DNA from: Lachnospiraceae bacterium
Lineage (GTDB): Bacteria; Bacillota; Clostridia; Lachnospirales; Lachnospiraceae
Direction: 5' to 3'
NCBI GenBank assembly: GCA_017428105.1
Contig: JAFRRM010000004.1
Span: forward strand, 124,001 to 188,000
Length of the DNA stretch: 64,000 nt
This document shows, piece by piece, positions 26,876-38,742 of this stretch. A program made the position numbers and the translations under genes. Position 1 is the stretch's first letter; the number at the start of each line of letters is the position of its first letter. Below the pieces are notes generated by a model. That model made no database searches. It saw only the letters and a program-made list of their open reading frames with translations, and had not been told where the DNA came from.

Positions 26876-28627
26876 CTACGGGATCAGTTCCAGGCCTTCC
26901 AGGGACGGCGTCACCATCATGGAATAATTGGTATGATAGATCACCATCCCGGGCTTGTATGCACCGGGTTTTTTGATCTCCTTGCGGCGGGTGTAGTCGA
27001 CTTCCACTTTTCCGCCGCGGGGAGCGGAAGAGTACCAGGCGGCGAGGGCGGCGGCCTGTTCGAAGCCGCGGTCGGTGAGCTCGCGGCCGCCGGTCCTGAC
27101 GATGACGTGGGAGCCGGCGATGCCCTTCGCGTGGAACCACCAGTCGCCGCCGGAGGCGAGTTCGAAGGTGACGGTCTCGTTCTGCAGGTTGTTCTTGCCG
27201 GCGAAGAATTCGAAGCCCTCGTCGGAGACGTAGTGCAGCGGGGCGCTTTTGGCGGGGCGGGCGGCACCTTTTTTGGCGGCGCTCTGGCGGGCGCGGATGT
27301 AGCCGCCGGCGGTGAGTTCCTGCTTGATGACGGCCAGGTCGGCTTCGGTCTCCGCCATGTTCAGGGCGTGCTCCACGCTGCGGAGATATTCCAGCTCCTG
27401 ATCGGTCTCCGCCATCTGGACCTGTGTGGCCTCATAGGTGCGCTTGAGCTTCTGATAGCGTTCGAAATATTTCGCGGCGTTCTCCTGGGGGGAGAGCGTA
27501 TCGTCCAGCGGGATCGCGATCTCCGCGTCGCCGTCGTAATAATTCCGGGCGATGAGCTGCTTCGCGCCGGGCTCCACGCCGTAGCCGAAGCTCTGGATCA
27601 GCTCGCCCCAGAGTTTGAATTTATCACGTTTTTCCGCATCCTTCAGCTGCCTGACCATCAGGTCGCGCTTGCGGGAATCGCGCTCCATGGTCTGGGTGAC
27701 CAGATGGCGCAGTTCCGCGGACCGCTGTTTGATGCGCGAGGCGGCGTTGCGCTCCGAATAATAGGTAAAGAGCAGTTCGCTCATGCTGTCGAACGGGACG
27801 GCCTCCTCCTGCGCGTACAGCGCGAGCGGGAACGCGGAGAATTCCACGGCCTGCTCGCCGTGATAATAGATCCGCGGGGCGAAATCGTGCTCCTGCAGCC
27901 GCGTGATGAGGCGCTCCAGCGCCGTCCGCAGCCGCTCCTTTTCCGCCTCCGTCAGCGCAGCCGCGCTCTCCGAACCGTCCAGCCCGGCCTGCAGGATGAG
28001 TTCCCGCGCCATCTGCGGACTGATCCCGGTCAGGAGCCCGCCCAGCGCCTTCTCCGCCGGCCCGGGCCACGCGGCCAGGCGGAGCCAGAAAGAACCGTCC
28101 CCGATGGCGCCGAGCGGCAGTTTGTCCTGCGTGTTCGGGATGAAATACGGGCGGCCGGGGAGGACTTCGCGCACGCTGCTGGTGCCGGAGCCGATGCGGC
28201 GGATGGCGTCGCAGATGACGTCCCCGCTGTCGCAGAGGATCAGGTTGCTGTGCTTGCCCATGATCTCCAGGATCAGCACGTGCCGGCACGGGTCGCCCAG
28301 CTCGTCCAGATGCTCCGCCTCCAGACGGATCACGCGCTCCAGTCCCGGCTGCGTGACCGAGATCACCCGCGCCCCGGACAGATGCTTCCGGATCAGCATC
28401 AGAAACGCCGGCGCCTGCGGCGGCCCCGACAGGTTTTTATCCGTGATGTATGCCAGCGGCAGCGACGGATTGGCCGACAGCAGCAGTTTCACTGTCTCTT
28501 CCCGTGTCTTGATGTGCAGTAAAAGCGCGTCCCGCTCGGGCTGCACGATCTTGCTGATCCGCCCGCCGGTGAGGCGCTCGTTCAGCTCATATGTTAACGC
28601 AGCAATGCTGATCCCGTCCAAAGCCAT
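26876..28627 (-). CDS. rqcH: RqcH (NFACT family) ribosome quality control factor
   Basis: Binds 50S subunits carrying stalled peptidyl-tRNA and drives C-terminal poly-alanine tailing. The 583-residue protein has the NFACT-N domain (MALDGISIAALTYELNERL, then EIMGKHSNLIL), the helix-hairpin-helix and coiled-coil middle, and the NFACT-R domain near the C-terminus (NDxVTFxxASGGDWWFHAKG equivalent reading LQNETVTFELASGGDWWFH, then GSHVIVRT). Formerly annotated as fibronectin-binding protein. CAGGAG precedes the ATG. With ylmH and smpB in the same window, both rescue routes for stalled ribosomes appear to be present. Confidence 0.93.
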   Translation of the reverse strand: MALDGISIAALTYELNERLTGGRISKIVQPERDALLLHIKTREETVKLLLSANPSLPLAYITDKNLSGPPQAPAFLMLIRKHLSGARVISVTQPGLERVIRLEAEHLDELGDPCRHVLILEIMGKHSNLILCDSGDVICDAIRRIGSGTSSVREVLPGRPYFIPNTQDKLPLGAIGDGSFWLRLAAWPGPAEKALGGLLTGISPQMARELILQAGLDGSESAAALTEAEKERLRTALERLITRLQEHDFAPRIYYHGEQAVEFSAFPLALYAQEEAVPFDSMSELLFTYYSERNAASRIKQRSAELRHLVTQTMERDSRKRDLMVRQLKDAEKRDKFKLWGELIQSFGYGVEPGAKQLIARNYYDGDAEIAIPLDDTLSPQENAAKYFERYQKLKRTYEATQVQMAETDQELEYLRSVEHALNMAETEADLAVIKQELTAGGYIRARQSAAKKGAARPAKSAPLHYVSDEGFEFFAGKNNLQNETVTFELASGGDWWFHAKGIAGSHVIVRTGGRELTDRGFEQAAALAAWYSSAPRGGKVEVDYTRRKEIKKPGAYKPGMVIYHTNYSMMVTPSLEGLELIP

Positions 28628-28894
28628 GACAAACTCCTGAAAACGAATATGCCGTGCGCCGGCCAGTACGTCATGCGGCCGGCATCACTTCAAATATAAT
28701 GACTGCCCGCCCATTTATCAATATGTTTTTGCCGAATCGACCGTCCTGAAGCCCCGATTTCAGGGCCGCCGCAACAGACATGCCCCCGGAAACTGAGCGG
28801 AAAACATGCGGAACGACACGGGATCTGACGGGGTCCGACCTGGAATAAAGCGAGCGGGGAGACAATACTTTTCGACGCCCCTCGGGTTTCGGGG

Positions 28895-28987
28895 CGGAGA
28901 AAAGTTTTCGTCGAAACCGCGGGCGGGGAATGCTATGCGGCCTCAGACTTCAGAACGGAGAAAAGTTTTCGTCGAAACCGCGAGCGG
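28895..28987. repeat. Direct repeat with internal dyads, upstream of nifJ
   Basis: The motif CGGAGAAAAGTTTTCGTCGA continuing AACCGCG occurs at 28895 and again at 28957, period 62. Each copy contains the small palindromes AAAAGTTTT-type and TTTCG-TCGAAA, and the preceding CTTTTCGACG at about 28868 is a partial inverted copy. Apart from this repeat and the nifJ promoter, the gap from 28628 to 29116 holds no gene I can support. Confidence 0.6.
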
Positions 28988-29023
28988 AGGAACGGCAATT
29001 AGCCCCGGTCCCCTACTTTCTCC

Positions 29024-29051
29024 TTGACTTTCTCCCTGATTCATCTATAAT
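29024..29051 (+). promoter_or_regulatory. Strong promoter of nifJ
   Basis: TTGACT at 29024-29029, a 16-nt spacer and TATAAT at 29046-29051. The leader to the start codon is about 60 nt. Confidence 0.8.
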
Positions 29052-29116
29052 ATATACGGTATATTTTGTACACCCTAATATTTCTTTGCTTATACGGCAA
29101 AAGGAGGAATAACACT

Positions 29117-32635
<3,519 letters not shown>

Positions 32636-32658
32636 TCCCCGCGCTGATCGGAACAGGG

Positions 32659-32683
32659 GGGCGGCCTTTCGGGACCGCCCTTT
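32659..32683 (+). terminator. Probable terminator of nifJ
   Basis: GGGCGG and CCGCCC with a partly paired 10-nt interior, followed by TTT. The T-run is short. Confidence 0.55.
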
Positions 32684-32748
32684 CTGCGCTTTCCGGTTTT
32701 TTCCTATATCTCTCCGAGAAATTTTTAAACACAACTGTTGATTGGGAG

Positions 32749-32778
32749 TTGCGCGGACGGCCCGGGATGGGCTATAAT
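32749..32778 (+). promoter_or_regulatory. Promoter of the MATE gene
   Basis: TTGCGC at 32749-32754, an 18-nt spacer and a perfect TATAAT at 32773-32778, about 19 nt before the start codon. CCCGGG/CCCGG sequences flank the -10. Confidence 0.55.
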
Positions 32779-32796
32779 CCCGGTGGGTAAGATATT

Positions 32797-34179
32797 ATGA
32801 AAGTATTACAGGCATTGCATCACAATCATCATCCCGCGGCGCAGCGGACCTCCCAGTTCCTGATGACGGACGGTCCGGTGGCGAAGCGCATCATTCTGTT
32901 CGCGATCCCGGTCTTCATCGGCCAGCTGTTCCAGCAGATGTACAACACGGTAGACTCGCTGATCGTGGGGAACCTCGTAGGGGACTCCGCGCTGGCGGCG
33001 GTGACTTCCGTGGGTTCCATCGTCTATCTGGTGGTCGGCTTCTTCATGGGCTTCTCCATGGGCGCCGGCGTCGTGATCGCCCGGGACATCGGGTCCGGCG
33101 ACGAGCGGGCCGTGTCCCGTTCCGTGCATACGACCGTGGCCATGGGCCTGGTCGCGACCGTGCTGATGACCCTGCTGGGCGTCTTCGGGACGCCGGTGAT
33201 CCTGCGATGGATGGATACGCCGGCGGACGTGTTCAACGAAGCGGCGGTCTATCTGCGCGTCTATTTCGCGGGCAGCGTCGGTCTGGTCTTCTACAACCTG
33301 CTGGTGGGCATCCTGCAGGCGAGCGGCGACTCGCGCCACCCGCTGTATTACCTGATCTTCAGCTCCGTGCTGAACGCGGTCCTGGACTACTGCTTCATCC
33401 GCTTTTTCGGGATGGGCGTGGACGGCGCGGCGCTGGCCACGATCATCGGCCAGTTCATCAGCGCGCTGCTGGTGCTGCGGCGGCTCCTGAAGACGGACGA
33501 AGCCATCCGCATCGTGCCGTCGAAGATCCGCTTCGACATGGCCAAGCTGGGGCAGATCATCCACATCGGCCTGCCCACGGCGCTGCAGGCCTGCGTGATC
33601 GACCTGGCGAACATGATGATCCAGGCGTACATCAATTCCTTCGGCAAGGCGGCCATGGCCGGCATCGGCGCGGCCTCCAAGGTGGAGGGCTTCTGCTTCC
33701 TGCCCGTGAACGCCTTCGGCATGGCGCTGTCCACGTTCATCGCGCAGAACCTCGGCGCGGGGAAGAAAGACCGGATCCGCAAGGGCATGTATTTCGCGCT
33801 GCCGGCCGCCGTGCTGGCGGTATTCGCGGCCGGGACGGTGATCTTTTTCTTCAGCCCGGCACTGGTGGGTCTGTTCAATCAGGACCCGGAAGTGATCTAT
33901 TACGGCATGCTGCGCGGCCGGATCTGCGGTCTGTTCTTCTGCCTGTGCGGCTTCTCCCACGTGAGCAGCGCGGCCATGCGGGGCCTGGGCAAGCCGGTGG
34001 TCCCCACGATCGTCATGCTGGCCTGCTGGTGCGCCGTCCGCGTCATCACCCTCATGACCATCGGCCAGATCTATCACAACATCCTCCTCGCAGTCTGGAT
34101 CTACCCGATCACCTGGACCCTGAGCACGATCGTCTACATCTTCTACCTGCGTCATCTGAAAAAGCAGGGAATGTTCTGA
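32797..34179 (+). CDS. MATE family efflux transporter
   Basis: A 460-residue membrane protein with about 12 hydrophobic helices in two similar halves, the MATE arrangement of Na+- or H+-driven exporters of cationic compounds. The N-terminal half begins with AIPVFIGQLFQQMYNTVDSLIVG (shortened motif QQMYNTVDSLIVG), typical of the DinF/VmrA-like branch, and GSGDERA and GAGKKDRIRKG mark equivalent loops. The ribosome site is weak (GGTGGG). The stop codon is the first TGA of a repeat described separately. The transported compound is unknown. Confidence 0.92.
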   Translation: MKVLQALHHNHHPAAQRTSQFLMTDGPVAKRIILFAIPVFIGQLFQQMYNTVDSLIVGNLVGDSALAAVTSVGSIVYLVVGFFMGFSMGAGVVIARDIGSGDERAVSRSVHTTVAMGLVATVLMTLLGVFGTPVILRWMDTPADVFNEAAVYLRVYFAGSVGLVFYNLLVGILQASGDSRHPLYYLIFSSVLNAVLDYCFIRFFGMGVDGAALATIIGQFISALLVLRRLLKTDEAIRIVPSKIRFDMAKLGQIIHIGLPTALQACVIDLANMMIQAYINSFGKAAMAGIGAASKVEGFCFLPVNAFGMALSTFIAQNLGAGKKDRIRKGMYFALPAAVLAVFAAGTVIFFFSPALVGLFNQDPEVIYYGMLRGRICGLFFCLCGFSHVSSAAMRGLGKPVVPTIVMLACWCAVRVITLMTIGQIYHNILLAVWIYPITWTLSTIVYIFYLRHLKKQGMF

Positions 34180-34268
34180 CAGGGGGACGGTTCCTCTGTC
34201 AGGTTTTCTGACAGGGGGACGGTTCCTTTGTCAGATCCTTCCGGCAGGAGGACGGTCTCTTTCGTCAG
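34177..34268. repeat. Three tandem copies of a short palindromic repeat
   Basis: TGACAGGGGGACGGTTCCTC continuing TGTCAG at 34177-34202, nearly identical at 34209-34234, and a degenerate third copy at 34242-34268; period about 32. Each copy has inverted ends (TGACAG/CTGTCA). The first copy provides the stop codon of the MATE gene. Resembles REP-type intergenic palindromes. Confidence 0.75.
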
Positions 34269-34281
34269 TCCGGTAAATTCA

Positions 34282-34308
34282 AAAAGGCGGCCCGCAAGGT
34301 CGCCTTTT
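34282..34308 (+). terminator. Hairpin terminator before the blaI promoter
   Basis: AAAAGGCG and CGCCTTTT form an 8-bp stem with a partly paired loop; the T-run is within the stem. It insulates the MATE gene from the regulated operon. Confidence 0.55.
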
Positions 34309-34337
34309 GCGTGGGGGAGAAGATCTGAAAAGAAGGC

Positions 34338-34384
34338 TTGACAATGCCGGACTATCGTGATAGTATAAGACTATCCGAGTAGTC
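34338..34384 (+). promoter_or_regulatory. Promoter with two BlaI-type operators
   Basis: TTGACA at 34338-34343 and TAGTAT at 34361-34366, spacer 17. ACTATCGTGATAGT (34351-34364) is a perfect dyad between and over the boxes, and GACTA-N6-TAGTC (34369-34384) covers the start site, 19 bp further on. ACTA/TAGT cores are typical of BlaI/MecI operators, so autorepression is very likely. Confidence 0.75.
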
Positions 34385-34421
34385 CGAACGGGTCCGAAAT
34401 CAATTCACGGAAAGGATCGTC

Positions 34422-34778
34422 ATGGAAGACCGTTTTTATGACAGTGAAATGAAACTGATGGAGCTGATCTGGGAGCAGGAACCCGTCAGCGCGAAAGCGC
34501 TGAGCCTGCTGGCGGAGGAGCGCATCGGATGGAATAAGAACACTACGTACACCGTGCTGAAAAAGCTGGTGGCCAAAGGCCGTGTGGAGCGGAGCGAGCC
34601 GGGCTTCCTGTGCCGCTCGCTGGTGAGCCGCAGCGCGGTGCAGAAGCAGGAGACCGGCAATCTGCTGAAGCGGTTCTTCGGCGGATCCCGGAAAGCCCTG
34701 TTCTCCGCGCTGCTGGCGGATGAGAATACGACGCAGGAGGAACTGGACGCCCTGAAGCGGATGATCGAGGAGCACTGA
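34422..34778 (+). CDS. BlaI/MecI family repressor
   Basis: A 118-residue dimeric winged-helix repressor. The N-terminal winged helix is recognisable (EMKLMELIWEQEPVSAKAL, then NTTYTVLKKLVAKGRVER), and the C-terminal helices (LLADENTTQEELDALKRMIEE) match the dimerisation part. In known systems the sensor protease triggers cleavage of the repressor near its middle, releasing the operator. The gene is followed after 1 nt by the M56 peptidase gene, the standard blaI-blaR1 order. It should repress its own operon through the dyads upstream. Confidence 0.92.
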   Translation: MEDRFYDSEMKLMELIWEQEPVSAKALSLLAEERIGWNKNTTYTVLKKLVAKGRVERSEPGFLCRSLVSRSAVQKQETGNLLKRFFGGSRKALFSALLADENTTQEELDALKRMIEEH

Positions 34779-34779
34779 T

Positions 34780-35712
34780 ATGGCGGAGGCCTTTTACTGG
34801 TTTCTGAATATGAATATCGTGGCCTCCCTGTGCGGCCTGGTGATCCTTCTGCTGCGGCGGGTCCGCCGGATCCCCCGGCGCCTGATCTGCTGGCTGTGGC
34901 TGATCCCGGCGCTCAGGGTGCTGCTGCCGTTCGGCGTGGGCGGCCGCTGGGGACAGTTCGGCCTGGTGGGGCTCTTAAACCGCGTCTGGGGTCGCTCCGC
35001 GCGGATCACGGGATTGCCCGGGGCGGTGGTCACCAACTATATCCAGACCGCCTCGTCCTACGATCCGCTGAAGTTTGCGGAGCCTGGGCAGTACCGGGTC
35101 TTTGCCTGGGGCGGCCTGATCTGGATCGTCCTGGCCTGCGCCTTGCTGCTCACGTTCGGGATCCTGTACGGGATCACGCTGCGGGAACTGAAGGACGCGA
35201 GGCCGCTGGAGGGCCGCCGCGGGGTATTCCTGTCGGAGAAGGTGACGGGCCCGGCGCTGTACGGGATCGTAAGGCCCCGCATCGTCCTGCCGGAAGGAGA
35301 GGAAGACAGCCCGCAGCTGGAGCACATCCTGCTGCATGAGGAGATCCACCGGAAGCGGCTGGACAATCTCCGCCGCGTGACGGTTTTCGCGCTGGCGGCG
35401 CTCTGCTGGTTCGATCCTCTCGCCTGGCTGTTCCTGAAATGCTTCCTGGCCGACCTGGAGCTGGCCTGCGACGAGCAGGTGCTGGCCCGGCTGGGGGAAG
35501 AGAAGAAAAAAGAGTATGCGATGGCCCTCGTGAGTGAGGAGGAGCGAAAGAGCCTGTTCGCTTCCGCTTTCGGCGGCGCGGCCATTCGCGTAAGAGTAGA
35601 ACGCATCCTGTCCTGGAAGCGCATGAGTCTGCTGGCGTGCCTGGCACTTTCCGTCTTCGCGGCGGCGCTGACCTGGTTTTTACTGATCGATCCCGCGGGA
35701 GGTGTGAGATGA
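34780..35712 (+). CDS. BlaR1/MecR1-like M56 membrane metallopeptidase
   Basis: A 310-residue sensor-transducer. Hydrophobic helices lie at about 6-25, 36-50, 108-130 and near 285-303, and the zinc site HEEIH (His186, Glu187, His190) is followed by ELACDE at 227-232, the third ligand region. Classical BlaR1 (about 585 residues) adds a penicillin-binding sensor domain after the last helix; here the protein ends after that helix with only a few residues outside. The signal must therefore be sensed by the membrane part or by a partner. The next gene, a large lipoprotein, overlaps the stop (ATGA) and is a good candidate for sensor or target. Confidence 0.88.
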   Translation: MAEAFYWFLNMNIVASLCGLVILLLRRVRRIPRRLICWLWLIPALRVLLPFGVGGRWGQFGLVGLLNRVWGRSARITGLPGAVVTNYIQTASSYDPLKFAEPGQYRVFAWGGLIWIVLACALLLTFGILYGITLRELKDARPLEGRRGVFLSEKVTGPALYGIVRPRIVLPEGEEDSPQLEHILLHEEIHRKRLDNLRRVTVFALAALCWFDPLAWLFLKCFLADLELACDEQVLARLGEEKKKEYAMALVSEEERKSLFASAFGGAAIRVRVERILSWKRMSLLACLALSVFAAALTWFLLIDPAGGVR

Positions 35713-37736
35713 AAAGGATCATCGGCCTGTTACTGACAGCCGGAATGCTTTTGAGCCTGTGCGCGTGCGGCGCGCAGAAAGGAGTGAAGATGACGACGAG
35801 GATCCCCGCGTCTGTGGAACCATTTGCTCCCGTGAATACGGATGCCCCGGATCCGGCGGCCTCCGCAGAACCGGAAGCCCCCACGGATTCGACGGCCCCC
35901 GCAGCAGAACCGACGGCCCCCGCGGAAACTGCCCCGGATTCTGCCGCTAGCCCCTTCCTCCCCGCTGAGACCGTACGGACCCTCTGGGACAGCTTCGGCC
36001 TGAATGAGACAGCGGCGGAAGCTCTGCGGGAAGCCCTGTCCCGCGGCGACATCATCGTGACAAAAAACAGCGAGTTCCTCGCCGGCCTCGACCGGCTGCG
36101 CGCCTTCACCGACGCCACGCATCGGGGCGAATGCGGCCAGATCCTGATTCTGAACTATTACGATCTGACAGGCACCCGCTGCGGTGTAGAGTATTTCGAT
36201 GAAGAAGATCCGAATTACCCGGCGGCGTTCCTGACCCGCCTGGTGTTCGACGGCGGGCAGTATCATTACACCGTCCGCGGGAGCGGCACCACGGAGATCG
36301 AGCAGGGCGACGAAGGCAGTTTCCGCTGTCTGATGCATTACGAAGGGAAAACCGTCCCGCCGGCCCGCCCGTTCCGGTACGAACACTTCGTCCTGACGGA
36401 CGACGACACCCTCACCTGGGAACGGATCGAGTGGGGCATGCTCAGTTCGCAGTTCGGGGATCAGGTCCCGCATCACACCATCGCCTCCCGCCTGTATACG
36501 GAATCGTCGGAGCGCCCCGGGGCTTATGCCCCTTCGGATGAGGAACGCCCCCTCTGGTACCGCATTGACGGCAAGGAGACGTGGAACACCCACTTCGCCA
36601 AGGCCAACCTGGACTCGGAGAAGGCCGTGACGCTGTTTGCGCCGCAGACGGACGCGCAGGGCCTGCTTTCCTACTGGGAAGGCGAACGGATCCTCTGGCG
36701 CATCGAACTGCCCTACTGTGCGGAGGATGCCCGGCCTACTGACGAGGGGATCCTGATCTTCGGCGTCCAGTACTCGAAAAGCAGCGCTTCGCCGCAGGTG
36801 AACTACCTGGAACATTACGATACCGAAGGCAGGCTGCTGTGGCAGTGGAAAGAGTCCGCCGGGACTTACCGGCACCTGCTTGGCGCCGGCGAAAAGGAGG
36901 GGGAACTGATCTGCGTTTTCCGCAGCGGCAGCCTTTACGGCTCGGATCCGAAACAGGCAAACTGCGCGGACGTCTGGACTTTTGACAGTGAAGGAAGCAG
37001 GACCCGCGCCTATCAGGCGTCTCTTCCCATAGGTTCCGTACAGGCGGTCAGCGTGAACGGGGCCAGTGAAAACTGGCCGGTGATCCTGCTGGCCGTGCAG
37101 GGGGGCAGTTCCGAAACGTCCGGGATCTATATGCTGTCGGAGGGAATGAAGAATGCACAGCGGATCATGGAGATCCCCGCCGGCGTGGCGCCGAACGGGA
37201 AGGTCATGGAGATCCGGGACATCCTGGAACGGGACGGTACCCTGTACATTTCCGCGTATTTCTGCCCGGCATACGAAAAGAAGGCTTATTCGACAAACCG
37301 GGACGAGGTGCAGGATATCATAAAATGGGGCTATGAGCGGATCGCGGCCGCCCCGCCGTCCGAGGACGGTTCTTTCCCGGATCTCTCGGACGAGGTCACG
37401 CCGATGGTGCAGGCCCGATACACGGCGGTCCTTCTCCGCACCCCCGTCCTGCTGAGCGGGCTGCGGCATCAGCCGGAACACTTTATGACCATCCGTACCC
37501 GGGCCGGCAGTCTGGGCGGCCCGCTGGGTGTCAATGACCAGGGAGAAGTCACCTGGGAGATCGAAGAGATCACCCGGGTCATCTACTCCCCCGCCACCTC
37601 CTTCGCCACCCTCTACGGCACCTGCCGCGTCATCCAATATTTCTTCCAGCCGGACGAACTCGACGCGGAGCGCCTGCCTGAATACAGTCCCGGCGGCTAC
37701 ATGCTCCTCGACAAGACCCGGATGTACTTCCGCTGA
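35709..37736 (+). CDS. Large lipoprotein coupled to the M56 sensor
   Basis: A 675-residue lipoprotein with no recognised family. Residues 1-20 are a lipoprotein signal ending in the lipobox LCAC (Cys20). A Pro/Ala/Glu/Thr-rich linker covers about 35-85, after which a soluble region of about 590 residues follows, rich in Trp, Tyr and acidic residues and beta-strand-like, with stretches that hint at WD/beta-propeller-like repeats (for example LWQWKESAGTYRHLLGAGEK) but without a certain match. No catalytic motif is seen. Its ATG overlaps the M56 stop, so it is controlled by the BlaI operators. A terminator follows. Confidence 0.72.
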   Translation: MKRIIGLLLTAGMLLSLCACGAQKGVKMTTRIPASVEPFAPVNTDAPDPAASAEPEAPTDSTAPAAEPTAPAETAPDSAASPFLPAETVRTLWDSFGLNETAAEALREALSRGDIIVTKNSEFLAGLDRLRAFTDATHRGECGQILILNYYDLTGTRCGVEYFDEEDPNYPAAFLTRLVFDGGQYHYTVRGSGTTEIEQGDEGSFRCLMHYEGKTVPPARPFRYEHFVLTDDDTLTWERIEWGMLSSQFGDQVPHHTIASRLYTESSERPGAYAPSDEERPLWYRIDGKETWNTHFAKANLDSEKAVTLFAPQTDAQGLLSYWEGERILWRIELPYCAEDARPTDEGILIFGVQYSKSSASPQVNYLEHYDTEGRLLWQWKESAGTYRHLLGAGEKEGELICVFRSGSLYGSDPKQANCADVWTFDSEGSRTRAYQASLPIGSVQAVSVNGASENWPVILLAVQGGSSETSGIYMLSEGMKNAQRIMEIPAGVAPNGKVMEIRDILERDGTLYISAYFCPAYEKKAYSTNRDEVQDIIKWGYERIAAAPPSEDGSFPDLSDEVTPMVQARYTAVLLRTPVLLSGLRHQPEHFMTIRTRAGSLGGPLGVNDQGEVTWEIEEITRVIYSPATSFATLYGTCRVIQYFFQPDELDAERLPEYSPGGYMLLDKTRMYFR

Positions 37737-37800
37737 ACCCCGCCGGGAGACGGTCCGGGAGCGGGCCTGCCGGGGCGGAATTCTTTTGATACAGAACAAA

Positions 37801-37827
37801 AAAAGAGCGGACCGATCCGCTCTTTTT
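37801..37827. terminator. Bidirectional terminator between convergent genes
   Basis: AAAAGAGCGGA, loop, TCCGCTCTTTTT: a 10-bp stem with A-run and T-run on either side, serving the lipoprotein operon and the minus-strand gene that ends at 37846. Confidence 0.88.
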
Positions 37828-37845
37828 GCTGAAAAGCCGCAGCCG

Positions 37846-38505
37846 TCATTTGATCTTCGCCTGCGGGCAGTTTTCCTTGACGAAGTTCCATACGAAATCA
37901 TAATCTTCGGGCAGCACGTAGATCTGGTTCTTTTCCAGCCGTTCGTTGACTTTAATGACGCCGCGGCGGGGGAAACCCTGGATGCTTCTGACCCGGCCAA
38001 AGTCCGTGACCATGGCGGTGCGGGAGGCGTTCAGGCCGACGCCGACGGTGGTCGGATTCCTGGCCAGGAGGCCGGCCAGCGTGGTGAGCAGGCTGATCGT
38101 CTGGGCTTTGTCTGCCTGAGCCGGGACCTGCCGGTGGGTGAAGCCGTTCTTGCCCATCTCGAAAATGACGGTATAGCGGCCTTTCATGATCATGGCATAG
38201 ACCAGGTAGCCGATCAGGGCCAGCAGCAGGAAACCGCCGGTAAAGATCCCGCCGAACTTCAGGTGCTCCAGGAAGCCTTTCCAGAAGAAATCGCGGTCTC
38301 CGATGTCGAACAGGGAGGTGAATACGAAGATGCCCACGCAGATCCAGAAGAAGATCTTCCAGATCATGAACAGGACCGTGGGGTTTTTATACAGGTTGAG
38401 TTCCCCGATCCAGCGGTACAGTCCGTCGGGGTACAGGGTGACGCGCCGTTCGTCGATGTTGTTGTCCAGCACCGCCGGTTTCGTGTATCTGTCAAGTTCG
38501 TTCAT
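37846..38505 (-). CDS. Membrane protein of unknown function
   Basis: A 219-residue protein with two hydrophobic helices at about 46-65 and 85-106, a short N-terminal and a longer C-terminal soluble part. The latter has a pattern like a small PH/DUF-type beta domain (GRYTVIFEMGKNGFTHRQVP) seen in membrane proteins of Clostridia. No function is recognised. The ATG follows AGGAGG; the frame is open further upstream across the tRNA, which is not coding. It precedes a terminator shared with the lipoprotein operon. Confidence 0.75.
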   Translation of the reverse strand: MNELDRYTKPAVLDNNIDERRVTLYPDGLYRWIGELNLYKNPTVLFMIWKIFFWICVGIFVFTSLFDIGDRDFFWKGFLEHLKFGGIFTGGFLLLALIGYLVYAMIMKGRYTVIFEMGKNGFTHRQVPAQADKAQTISLLTTLAGLLARNPTTVGVGLNASRTAMVTDFGRVRSIQGFPRRGVIKVNERLEKNQIYVLPEDYDFVWNFVKENCPQAKIK

Positions 38506-38588
38506 GAAGACCTCCTTTGGGGGATATGAGGGGTTTCCGCAAATATTATATATGTTTTCGGAAGCGCATGCAAGCGGTTTGCGAAACG

Positions 38589-38611
38589 AAAAGGGCGGCT
38601 GACAGCCGCCC
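38589..38611 (-). terminator. Terminator of the tRNA gene
   Basis: On the minus strand GGGCGGCT, GTC, AGCCGCCC form a perfect 8-bp stem followed by TTTT, about 18 nt after the tRNA 3' end. Confidence 0.75.
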
Positions 38612-38628
38612 GTAAAACATGGTGTTCG

Positions 38629-38702
38629 TGGACCCTCAGGGATTCGAACCCGGGACCGATCGGTTATGAGCCGACTGCTCTGACCAGCTGAGCTAAGGGT
38701 CC
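38629..38702 (-). tRNA. tRNA with anticodon CAU (Met, or Ile2 read by lysidine)
   Basis: A 74-nt cloverleaf: acceptor GGACCCT/AGGGTCC, D stem GCTC/GAGC, anticodon stem GTCGG/CCGAT around loop CTCATAA, T arm with TTCGAAT and discriminator A. The T stem has one C-T mismatch at its second pair. CCA is not encoded, as is common in Clostridia. Elongator tRNA-Met and lysidine-modified tRNA-Ile2 both carry CAU and the same loop; initiator tRNA is excluded by the paired first acceptor position and by the absence of three G-C pairs in the anticodon stem. I cannot separate Met from Ile2 by eye. Confidence 0.93.
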
Positions 38703-38713
38703 GTGCGGAAGGG

Positions 38714-38742
38714 ATTGTAGCAATTCCCTCCGGCTTTGTCAA
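38714..38742 (-). promoter_or_regulatory. Promoter of the tRNA gene
   Basis: TTGACA (plus-strand 38737-38742), 17-nt spacer, TACAAT (38714-38719). The -35 overlaps the stop codon of mecA. Confidence 0.85.

Noticed and set aside
26876..28627. Fibronectin-binding adhesin
   Set aside because: Old name of the NFACT/RqcH family; domains and lack of a signal peptide point to ribosome quality control.
35730..38000. A 756-codon minus-strand open frame opposite the large lipoprotein
   Set aside because: No motif or ribosome site; crosses the bidirectional terminator at 37801-37827.
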